From Cephalopachus bancanus (Eukaryota > Chordata > Mammalia > Primates > Tarsiidae): a DNA stretch of 64,000 nucleotides. The position numbers and the translations under genes were made by a program. The stretch lies in NCBI GenBank assembly GCA_027257055.1, contig JAPVLO010000019.1, positions 10,559,001 through 10,623,000 on the forward strand, written 5' to 3'. A model generated the notes under the pieces. That model saw nothing but the letters and a program-made list of their open reading frames with translations. It did not search any database and had not been told where the DNA came from. This document shows, piece after piece, positions 34,190 to 45,264 of the stretch (position 1 is the first letter of the stretch; every line of letters starts with the position of its first letter).

Positions 34190-35624
34190 TCTTTAAAATT
34201 TCTATTATAAAGATGTGGGGTACATTTCAGGGTTAGGTATATAAACACGAATCATGCAGGTACCCTTGTTGATGAGGTATGCCCCTCCCTCCCCTAGCAG
34301 TTTCCCTCAACTGCCAATCCACCCCCATCCCTGAGAGTTTCCCACTTTTGCCAATCACTTTCTTATAGCATTGTAAATGTTCAAGGTCAGCTTATGAGTG
34401 AGAACATATGGAACTCAGTTCTATGTTTCTGTGATAAATCACTGAGTATGATCGACTCCAAATCCATCCAAGTTGCTGCAAAATCCAAATATTTGTCCTT
34501 CTTTATGACTCCATTGTGTGTATGTACTCATTTTTTGAATCCAGTCCAGCTTTGATGGACAACATGGTTGGTTCCATGTTTTTGCTATTGTGGATAGAAC
34601 TGCAACAAACATATGTGTGCGGGTATCTTTTTTGTAAAATAATTTGAGTTCCTCTGGGTATATTCCCAATAGGGGAATTGCTGGGTCATATGGAAGGTTA
34701 ATTTCTAGGTCCCTCAGGCATCGCCACATTGTCTTCCAAAGAGGTTGTATTAATCTGCATTCCCAATAGCAGTGCAGAAGTGTTCTTTTTTTCCACATCC
34801 TTGCCAGACCAAGTAGGCTACATCCCCAGGGTGCAGGGCTGGTTTAACATTCACAAGACCATAAATGTCATTAAATACATCAACAGATGTAAAAACAAGA
34901 ATCACATGATTATCTCATTATGCAGAAAAAGCTTTTGATAAAATCCAACATCCCTTCTTGATAAAAACCCTTAAACACCGAGGTATAGAAGGAACATACT
35001 TCAAAATAGTAAGTGCCATCTATGACAAACCCACAGCTAACATATTGCTAAATGGACAGAAACTAGAAACATTTCCCCTGAAAACTGGAACAAGACAAGG
35101 CTGTCCACTCTCACCCGTCTCGTTCAATATTGTGTTGGAAGTCCTAGCACAGGCAATGAGACAAGAGAAGGAAATCAGGGATATCCAAATAGGAAAAGAG
35201 GAAGTCAAGTTATCCCTCTTTGCTGATGATATGATCCTATACCTTGAACATCCAAGAGAATCTGTCAAAAACCTGCTGGCACTGATAAAAGACTTTGGCA
35301 AAGTCTCAGGGTGCAAAATTAATGTGCAAAAGACAGTTATATTCCTATACACCAACAACAAGCAGGAAGAGACCCAAATAAAAAGCACAATCCCATTCAC
35401 AATAGTCACCAAAAAAAAAAAAAAAAAAAGAAATATCTTGGCATCTTCCTAACCAGAGAGGTGAAAGACCTTTACAATGATAATTACAAAAAACTGCTCA
35501 AAGATATCCAAGAAGACACAAACAAATGGAAAATATTCCATGCTCATGGATAGAAAGAATCAACATTGTTAAGATGTCCATCCTACCAAAGGCAATCTAC
35601 AGATTCAACTGCAGTCATGTCTTT
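34175..35624 (-). mobile_element. Young-type L1 with 5' inversion (twin priming)
   Basis: Positions 34190-34807 are the antisense 3' UTR (two G-rich units) and ORF2 C-terminal end. At about 34808 the strand switches: 34808-35609 is sense ORF2, running from the RT finger region through the TGTRQGC and FADD motifs to just past the RT. The two arms are not adjacent in L1 order, so part of ORF2 between them was lost at the inversion point. The target duplication is tgcagccatgccttt (34175-34189) versus tgcagtcatgtcttt (35610-35624), 13 of 15 matching. It sits inside the ERVL-like sequence. Confidence 0.93.
34958..35452 (+). pseudogene. L1 ORF2 reverse-transcriptase fragment (inverted arm)
   Basis: A 164-codon open stretch encodes part of an L1 reverse transcriptase with [11 protein letters not shown] and the catalytic LFADDMILY motif. 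It has no start of its own, no endonuclease domain, and is closed by an A-run (35411-35429) that breaks the frame. It survives because the L1 is fairly young, not because it is a gene. Confidence 0.9.
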
Positions 35625-38399
35625 ACACCACGGCTAGGCCATTGAATAGCAATTGGCCAACACTGGCCATGATCAATGACAGAGGCTGTTTTATATCGAC
35701 TGTCCACACCATTTTGTATACTGAATCACCTAATGCATCTGCTCTTATCATTTATTCTGATGAAAAATGTATCTCAAGACAAGACACACAAAGTTCTAGA
35801 AGCTACACAAAATGTGAAATACTAATTGCCACCATGGAACCTAAAATTCTAGCTACCTTTTTATATAAAAGTGAAAGAAAATAACTACTTACCATAAACA
35901 TAGATGCTATAATTTTCACTTCATTGGCCAGTTATGAGGCCCAAGTTAGTAATCATTGGTGCCTTCTCCGATTACAAATTGAGCTTCTAACCTTTAGCTG
36001 CACCTCATTTGAATGACACTATCTGTTGGAATGACCCAAATCTTTTTTCCTATGGAATTTAAGTTATCTTGTTACATTTTTCCACAGTCCTGAACTGTTC
36101 ATCAAGGGGGTATTAAGTAGAGCCCTTGTGAGTCATGGATTACTTGAGTTTCTGGCATTGTTCTTCTTTTCCCCATTGTGCTGCAACAGGACGTTTCCCT
36201 CTTGGAAATCAGAATAAGTCACTTCAAAAGGAATACAATGATTCCTTTTCTGCCTGCAGGATCAAAGAAAAAAAGGAGTGAGCACAAACTGGTCAGAATG
36301 CAGTCTTAGCTTTCAATTTAGTGGATTCATGATGATGCTCCCTGGTGGAAGTATACCTTTTATGAGCTCAAAAATCTAAATACCTGGAGAATTTATACCA
36401 ATGGAGATAGGGAACAAAAATTCTTCCAATAAGTTATGGATTTTAACAGTGAGATAAATCACTCCTAATTCTAATCTTGGGCTCCTAAATATATGCATTG
36501 CACCCAAGGCAGAAATTGCACCATACACTGAGCACTGACTGATACATTTATTGACTGGCACTTCAGTCTTGTAGACTATTCAATTGTCTACCAAACATAT
36601 CAAGGAATTGGGAGATGTGGTAAGATTGTGAATTCTGTTGCTAGAACCCCTTGCTATACTTGTATTACCATAACATCAAAGGTTAGTTTGTCTAGAATAC
36701 CATGGCAATCAATAAGGCATTCTGTAATTTCATATACTCTGTCCTAGCAGAAGATTTGGGGGTAGAGTAAATATGTATCCAGAATATATGTCTATTCTTG
36801 TGGGGGTATATGAAGAAGGAGTTTTCCTCTAATTTTGTGGTAGATTGCATTATTGTTACAGATATGAGGGTCTTTTCCTGACAAGAGGACTAGACCTCAC
36901 TGCCCTTTAAGGGGTATAATTGATCAATCTTCTGGTAAATGGTATTTGGAAGACATCTTACTGATCTTAGTTATGTGAATTGTTTGGTCAGAAAAAAATG
37001 AGTGGATGTGATTCAGTCCATTTGCACACAGGGTGGAGACTTTTAATGCCTTTTCTGATTTGGTTCACACTGTTCTGATGTTGCCTTCTGTCCCAATAGC
37101 AAAATGTCCCAAATTGAAGCTGTCCCTTTACCTTGGACCCCAGATTAGAATAACAGATTAGAAGCCAAATGAAACAAACCCATGTGATGTAAACATGAAA
37201 CAGTTCTTGCTACTTTGTTATTGTTTTAAGCCACTGATATTTTGAGATTGGCTTTTACTATAACACAATTTATCTAATTAACACCTCCATTATATGAAGG
37301 ATCCATGCTAATCAACCTGTCATCAGGTGGCCAGATAGTACTCCCCAGGGAATAAAACCAAGCTGGAAGTGAAGCATTGACATTTGACAGTTTGAACGTA
37401 ATAGCGGTAGCCAAATCAAACCAGATGAAAAAATAACTTCTGGTACAATTCATATGTAGCCCTACCTCTGTTGTCATGGTCACTCTATAAATAGGCCTAT
37501 TGAGATGTCACCTGAGTGGCTGACATCTGCAGGGTAGTTCATATGCTCCATCTCATTTTTGAGAGATTCATCCATGGTGGCAGCTTTCTGGTTAGAATTT
37601 ATAGGACTCAAAATATTTTTGCATTCTTTTTCTGGTTTAGAAGTCCATCTTCCCAAATTCCATGTCCTCAAGCTCTCTGTTTTCTTTCTGTTTCTCTAAT
37701 TAGCCAGTCAACCCATTAGCCACTGTTCATAAATTAGTATAGATCTGTATCTCAGCCATCTTACCTTTTATATAAAGTCATATACTTTACTTCCCAATAT
37801 CTGCAACTAAAGCGATATCTCTACATGACTTTCAAGACCATTCCTGAATGGGGCTATAATATAACTTTCCAGTTCTGACTGTTGCTTACATATGGTGCAC
37901 ATTATCCTGTAAATCAAACACATGTGCATTTTTTCTTTTATCTTTTCTTTGTCAAGTGGTCATAGGTAGATTAATATAGTTCTCCATTTCCCCAGAACGC
38001 TCCTGATTTACATCCGCTGTTCCATAGTAGTAATTAATAGTATGAATTTTCACTCTTAAAAGTGTCCTGATTTGAATGTTAATCATATTGTGACATGAAT
38101 CATAGATATACGTTGAGAGAGACATGGTAAAGCAGTGAAAAATTGTACAACTGGGTGCAATTCTTCTGCAGTTTATCTGTGCATTCCAGACCTGTTCAGA
38201 TGCAGCCTCATAAATTCCTTTTCCATTACTTGGGGGCATACTGCTGGACTCAGCCAGTTTTATGACTCAGTAGATCAGTTAACACTCTGTTGAATATGTA
38301 CAAGTATGAGTGTATGATTATTTGTGATCTCATGATCAAGTATTCGGTTTCTACTGGGAACCAGTACCAGGTCACAGAGTGATTTTCAAATGGTAAAGA

Positions 38400-39480
38400 G
38401 TTAGGGATAGGGCCAGGCCTTACTCTCAAACTTTAGGATTCTATTCTATTTCTCCTATTGAGGCTGACCAGGAGCACCACAGAACATCTCTGTCTACCAT
38501 AAACACTTTCAGTAATACTGGATTTTCTGACTGAATTTCAAATTACATAGCATCTATTTTCCTGCTTCAGAAAATTTTCTTATTATGGGTACTATTAAAA
38601 ACGGTCAGATTTATGAGTTATCTGGTAAAGGCTCAGAGAAGCACACATAAATATGAGATGTCTCAAAATCCAAAGAGTTCCAAAAAGCATTGAGTCTATT
38701 TCTTTATAGTGGGCAGTGCCAGGTGTAGCAACTTATTTTCATTTTGAAGTAGCTACTCTGAGATATTCTTCACATTATTGAACCCATAGAAGTTTCTGTG
38801 ATATGACAAGTCTTTGAACTTTTGCAGAGTTTATAATCCACTTTTTGGTATCCACATATCTTACTATAGTACTTTGAAGGCTTATTAATTTCTCATTATG
38901 ACATTCTATTAGAATACTGTCATCAATATAAAATATCAGTAATGAGATATCAGCATGATCAAGTGACCTTTGGACTTTTTATGACATAGCTCTAAGCCAG
39001 GAAAGTATGAATACACTGATATCAATATGGAGAAAGGTGAAAGCCTTCAGATCAATTTTACTGATAGAGAAATGGAAAAAAAAAAAAGAAATAAGCTGCA
39101 TAAGAGAGACTGTGTGTATTGATTAACTGTAGCAGAGATGCCATCTCCAGGAACTCAACTGTGATTGTCATAATCAATCAATTACCTTTGTCATAATCTA
39201 TGATCATTCTCCATGACCTGGTTCTCTTTGGCACCAACAGAAAATTAAATGAGGATGTGATAGGAATCACTACCCCCACAAATACTTTAAAGATATCTTT
39301 AAAATATTTGTAGTCAGCACTAATCTCTGAAAATCTGTTTCTAAATTGACTTAACTTTTTAATGACTCCCTGGACAGGAGTGGGCAGATCCCAGGGATAT
39401 AATTGGCTTTTTATACCATATGCCTTCACTATACAGAACATAGAAACCTGTGTAGAAATTCTGCTAGCAACCAAGTATAT
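38400..39480 (-). pseudogene. Retroviral pol remnant (reverse transcriptase, ERVL-like)
   Basis: On the minus strand the frame at 39178-39474 carries the start of a retroviral RT: a 'V-IPITSSFN' element followed by 'RSWRMIIDY', equivalent to the conserved SPxNSP...WRxxxDYRxLN block. Further downstream a catalytic YIDD motif is encoded at 38919-38930. The two lie about 300 bp apart, roughly as expected for the RT palm. Frameshifts and stops separate them. YIDD rather than YADD or FADD separates this from the L1 RTs in the window. Confidence 0.75.
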
Positions 39481-39507
39481 CTATTCTCACTATATGCCCA
39501 GACACTA

Positions 39508-39531
39508 GGGGGGGGTAGGGGGAGGGAAGGG
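39508..39531 (+). other. G-quadruplex-capable G-run
   Basis: Four or more G-runs (8, 5, 3 and 3 Gs) are separated by one or two bases, satisfying the usual G3+ quadruplex pattern. It lies in an otherwise AT-rich proviral remnant. Confidence 0.6.
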
Positions 39532-40254
39532 AACACCTAAGATACATCTGTTGTAAATCCCTTACCACAACTTTAATTAGGTTTCTGTCCACTGGCCCCC
39601 AAATTTTCCAAATGAATACATTAAACATGCTTAGGCTGCCAATCTATTTTATTCTTTATGACTTCATGATCAATTAACCATTGCCATAGATCTCTGTCTC
39701 TCAAACATGATTATCACTCGACTTAGTAGCTTATTGTGTTAAATGTGCTTAAATGATCTTTGACAGGTTGACATTGTCATCTGACCTGTGCTGCAAGTTT
39801 CTTTGAGATGATAGTGCTTAATATTATTTGTGTCCCTCATTGGTAGCTCTGGCTTAAGGAAAACAACCACCACATAGCTTAACATGCTGGCGTCTTCCTC
39901 ACCAATGATTTTCTTAACATTTTAGTTAATTGAGTCTTCTTTGGGCCCTTGCAGAAAAGGGGATTTTTATAGGTGAATAAGTATTTTGTATATTATAAAG
40001 CCAGTCTAGCATTCATGGCAACCTGAGTTTTTAGAATCCAAGTTAGTAAAGTTTGGTATTTGACCATCAATGACTACTGGCTACTGTTGAATTCAACTTT
40101 CAACTAGTTAAGATAGTAAGAGAAGCTGGCAAGGTGGATTCAGGAAAATATGTGAACCTAAAGCTATCCTAATAACACCATTCCAGGCACTCAGTTCAAT
40201 ATAGTAAATTCCAAATCTCAGTTGAGTGCATATCTACCAATACATTTGTTGCAA

Positions 40255-40312
40255 TTAATATATATATATAAAATATATATAATCATGGTCGTTGCCATAT
40301 ATATATATTCTG
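40255..40312. repeat. (TA)n microsatellite with embedded copied word
   Basis: A TA-rich array is interrupted at 40278-40299 by a 22-bp word that is also found, identical, at 41528-41549. Confidence 0.85.
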
Positions 40313-41271
40313 ATTTAACATCTTTAGAGTCTACTCACAAAATGTTCCTCAGAACACTGCTAGTAGAAATTAGTGAGATCCTACAACACTTTTGGAGTAT
40401 TGACTATCTTCTCTTGGATGATGCCATAAAATTTCTAGTCTAGGCTATGAGTAGTTAACTATTCTTGGATTACAAAGCAAAAAGTTGAGGTGAAGCTGTG
40501 CCCTGAAATGAGTCAGCAATCCTTTTGAGAAAATGGCCTGTGAACTATGTTTTAAATATAGTATATTGATAGACAATGTGAAGTATAAAAATTCAACAGA
40601 TCAGAAAATAACTGCCACTGAAATTATTTTATAACTCACAGTTCTCAAGGGAAGGGGGCACTCACGTCGTGAATGACTACGGGAGAAAGCAAGGTTGATC
40701 AGCAAGCAGAGAGAGGGAGGTGGCATATGGGCAAGAACTTGTATTATGGTTTCTGTGGGAAAAAGTCAAGGCAGGGTAGTTGGTTTAGGATTGACTAGTT
40801 AGAATAATTTCAGTGGGTTCTGTAGTACAGGGGCTATCTCTGTTTGCCTGGTACCTAACCCTAGATTGATGAGGACAGGTGAATATTGATGCCATGTATA
40901 CAAACCCAATAGATGAGATCGTTAGATGTGTGCTCTAGATTAGTTGGTTTGAACTGTTTACTGTCTCTGAAAATTGGGTTACTGTGGGAGAGACGGTTTC
41001 TCCGGGGTCAGCAAAGTACCAGATGTCAGGCATCAGAAAACAAAAAATAAAAGACATGCTTAACACAAAGACCAATCATCAAAACATCAACATTTTCTAT
41101 GCAGGGGAAGACTGGTTCCTTCATAGAGTATTTGTGTGCGTGTGTTGGATGATGTGGGTATGGAGACAGGATATCTCTGTTGGCAAGCTGGGTTCAGGAG
41201 AACTTTGTTGTTAAAATATTTTAACATTGATTGCCTCTACTAGAATGTCCCCACCACGTGTCTAAAGGGTT

Positions 41272-41306
41272 TATCTTCTTTCTCATCAATGATGAGAAAG
41301 AAGATA
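41272..41306. repeat. 35-bp near-perfect palindrome
   Basis: The arm tatcttctttctcatca (41272-41288), one spacer base, then tgatgagaaagaagata (41290-41306). All 17 positions pair. Confidence 0.95.
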
Positions 41307-41700
41307 TTTAGCATAAAGGATTTGCTATTTAACTGGTGCTAATTTTAACAGTTCTTAGCATATATCTGCTGCAACTATAGTAAATGAGAGTCTTCAAAAT
41401 GGCCCTGACATCATTATGAATTTTTTTCCGTTTGTTCTTAGTTGGGTGCTCAAGGACTTCAGTTTGTCCTTTTTACTGTTTATGTTTTCTAGGATAGTCA
41501 GAAAAAGCTGGCTGAGTCCACAATCTTTATAATCATGGTCGTTGCCATAGTTACAAAATGCTTTAGCCACTTGACCTTCATCTGTACAATATCCTTTTCC
41601 CATGCTGCCAGTAGGGATAATTTGAGTTATCATGATACCACCATGTGGAATTACCAGTTGCTCATTACCCCAAGCAAAGGGGTTATTTCTACTCTTCTCA

Positions 41701-43753
41701 AATATATAAGCAGCTCAATCATGAAATCTTAGTGAGATATGATTCTAAAACCTTGAAAAGTTAAAAAAAACACACAAAAAACCACAAAACCTGTTTCCTA
41801 AAGTCACTTAAAATCAGTTATGGTATTAGTTGATATCCCCACTAAAAAAGATGGAACATTCATAGTGAGTAACTGAGTAAAGTTTGAATAATAATTGGAT
41901 ATTAAAAAAAATACAGGTAGAGTATTTTTTAAAAATCAAGAGATATTATAGATATGTAGCTAGTAAGAGTGGGCAACCTTCTCATATTTCAGTCTAAAGC
42001 AGCCAGCAGGAGGAGCAGTTAACTAAACCTATAGTGGGTTGATGTGTAGAGAGGACTCTCTGCAATACACCTGTCTCTATTAGAGGAAGCCATCTGATAA
42101 TGACCCTGCAGGAAGGAAGTCTGTAAAATAAAAATCTAACCTCAAGTTCCTCCTAAACTTTCATCAGTCAGAACTTCCTATTAGCTGAACCCAAACAGAA
42201 GATCAGGATGGTCCTATTAGCTAAACCCAAACAGGGAAGTATGGTCCACAAAAGTCAGCTTCCAGTGACCCAAAAGGAAAAGTCTGGGTGGATTTGGCAG
42301 GGCAAACCTAAAATACCCAGCACAGATATTAGTTCAAGAGTAGAAAAATTAAAGTTAATTCTAACATCTTGATCATTTTCTTCTAAATCCCTAATGGATT
42401 CCTTCTACTTTCTATGAACTCAATGGTGTTGAACATTAGTAGTTGACTCTATTCTTCTCCTAGAAAGCCAATTCTTCTTTCACCCCTAAATAAATATTAT
42501 AGATTTCCGAATTAGGGGCTAATGTTTTATGAAATTTAGGAATAAACATTTTTTACTCTTTTAAAAAATTTTTCCAGGTAAGACACTTAGAGACTTGGAT
42601 TTCTAAAACAATATTAACATGCAAGTTACATTCCTCATTTAACAACAGTTCTTCATTTTTAACCTAAATATATGATAGAAAAAAAATATGATAAAAAGGT
42701 TATGATAGAGTTTTCTGCCCAGAAAGTAATATCATATACCTGAGATGAAATCTAGGTTATTAGCTTTGGATACTTAAAAATAAATTTATCTGAGTCTCCT
42801 ATCATCTGAATTTTCCTATCATTAAGTTGGAGGCCATATACTTAACTTGAACAAAAAATGTTATTATTAGAGATAATATAGATAATGCTCTTGGCACAGT
42901 TTCTGGATACTTAACAGCACACACAAAAAGGAGAAAATATTGATGTAGGTGTCTAAAAGATGAATGAAGATCTATTAAAAAATGTGCAAGGTCATCCTTT
43001 AAACAAAACTTTCAGAATCCTAACAAAATACACAGATTTATTTATATACTTGAGACCTGATTAGAAATGTGTAACCACCAGCCAGCCATATATGACACTG
43101 ACAGTCTTTTTACTTTAGTTTTAGAGTTATCACCACATCCACATGTGTTTTCTTGCCATAGGAAAGACCCCTGTAAGCCAAACAGTTGAGAAATATGTGT
43201 GGTCCATTATATTGGCTGCTCTGGGCCTTAACATAGTGAATCAAAACCATCAATAATTAGTGGAAAACAAAGATATCAGGCTGGACTGCATGTATTACAA
43301 AGCAGAGACATCACTAAATAAGAGCCCATTTACATTTTGAATTTCAGCAGTCCCTAAAATCAGCTTATATGCAAAGCTCCTTACACTAAAATAAGCTTAA
43401 TTTTTGGTTGTAAACACTTCTGCTGAACTCCATAAATTTCAGGCTTTGTGAGACTCCATTGTTCAATTCAGATTGGTTTAGAAAAAGCTAGAATTACATT
43501 AAAATCTTGTATGGTTGATTTACTGCTACTAACTTATATCAACAATTTTCTAGTGCAAATTTACTACTAATATGACATAATATTAAGCTACTATTTTTTC
43601 ATCAATGTCTATGTTAGGGTAAAGGACTAGTTATTTAATGGGTAAAAGCCATTCCTCTACTTCTCATATATATATTTTTTCCTATTTGAAAGGAATACAT
43701 ATATAGTATTTCTCTATTCCTTTTAGATAATATAACTTTTTGAATTCTAACTC
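41701..43753. other. No confidently recognised feature
   Basis: Unassigned. The part at 41960-42340 looks like an old repeat, and 'cctattagctgaacccaaac' at 42178-42197 recurs with one change at 42213-42232. I cannot name it; it could be a degraded LTR of the provirus. Confidence 0.35.
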
Positions 43754-44036
43754 AGCAGAGCTTGGTGGTGCATACCTGTGGTCCCAGCTACTCAGGAAGC
43801 TGAGGTGGGAGGATCACTTGAGCCCAGGAGTTGGAGACCAACCTGGGCAATATAGCAAGACCTCATTTCTACAAAAAATTAGCGACTGTGCTGGTGTGCT
43901 CCCATAGTCCCCACTACTTGGAAGTCTGCAGCAAAAGGATCACCTCAGCCCAGGAGTTTTGAGGGTGCAGTAAGCCGTGATTTGCCACTGCACTCCTGCC
44001 CGGTTTACAGAGTGAGAGTCTTGAGTTAAAAAAAAG
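43754..44036 (+). mobile_element. Old Alu with FLAM/7SL-like left arm
   Basis: The left arm reads gtggtcccagctactcagga and then gggaggatcacttgagccc, a form retained in 7SL RNA, FLAM monomers and Alu right arms, not the usual 'taatcccagcactttggg' left-arm form. A second, decayed arm follows, with 'gccactgcactcctgcc' and an A/G-rich tail. No lineage-specific young changes are present. Confidence 0.85.
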
Positions 44037-44891
44037 GGGGGGGAGTGGGGCAAGATATAACAAAAGAGCACTCTAGCTTTGTTCTTTGGGCAACAACTTA
44101 CTTTTGTCAGTGCCTAGTTATGCTCAAATCTCCAGTTTACATTCAAGCTTGTTGGGAAAACCCTGCAGCTGCCTGCCTAGGTGACATAGCGTTTTAGGCA
44201 CTCTGATTTTTGGTAAGGATACAGAAAAAAATCAGTGGAGCTAAGGGCCTTACACCATTTACTCAGAATTGCCAGGTAGAAGAAACAAAAATATGAAGAA
44301 TTTTGTTACATGTAGATAAAGAAATGGCACCCAAATAATGCCTTATTATAAAAGAGAATAATGTACATATATTTGGGAAAATATTTAATTATTTTCATTT
44401 GGGTAAGAGGAAAAGATTGCACAATTGCTTAATATTTACATTTTTGACAATAACATTTGTCATTGAACAATTAAAAAGCATTTTAAAATATACCCACAAT
44501 CCAAAATTTACTTCTTACTCATGTGACAATTCTTCTGTTTTCATTGATTTATAATTTGGCCATTAAAAATAAAAATTATGTTCATATCAGCACTTGACAT
44601 AATAATATTAAATGCATTTTAATGCTTATTAGAAATTCAGCATTTCATTTCTTTTGATTAAAAAAATTCAGTTTATCAAAGTTTTTTAGAAGTAAAAGTC
44701 ATTTGCAAGTTTTTCCTAATGATGACAACCTCTAGATATGAGTCACATCATCAAAATAAAATTTATTATTTTATTTAATCTGAAAATTTAAGAAAAAAAT
44801 CTGATTCCTTCAAAACATTAAGTATCCAGAATGAAGAATTAACCTAGATGTTTGTTTCAAAGTTGAATCTATTTAATATACAAATTCATAT
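44037..44891. other. No recognisable feature
   Basis: Unassigned AT-rich sequence. Confidence 0.5.
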
Positions 44892-45264
44892 GAAGTCTCT
44901 CTTCTTTTTTTTCCTTCATTTTTCATTTTCTTTATTTTTTTATTTTAAAGATATGGTATACAATTCAGGATTAGGATTAAGTATACAAGTGATCATCATG
45001 CAATCAAAGTTTGGGCCTCCCTTTGGTCTTCACTTTGCTCGGTTTGAGATCAGGTATCCTTACGGATGTTGTATTCCCCCACTCCCACCTCAGCAGTATT
45101 CCCCTACTGGCCATCCTTTTCTTATAGTATTATGGTAAATGTTCAGGAACTACTTGTGAGTGAAAACATGCAGTACTCTCTTCTTTGTTTCTATGATATA
45201 TCACTGAGTATGATAGGCTCTAAATCCATTCAAGTTGCTGTGAAGTCTACATGTTTGCCCTTCT

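Larger units (their letters stand above)
35625..41700 (-). mobile_element. ERVL-like endogenous retrovirus internal region, decayed
   Basis: A long non-LINE region whose minus strand carries retroviral pol features around 38.4-39.5 kb. The order implied is gag-side sequence at higher coordinates and integrase-side sequence at lower coordinates. No long reading frame survives. The edges are inferred: no matching LTR pair was identified, though the MLT2-like LTR at 31832-32431 is in the same orientation and MLT2 LTRs are known partners of ERVL. An L1 inserted near its 3' side. Apart from the RT segment, the assignment is tentative. Confidence 0.5.
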
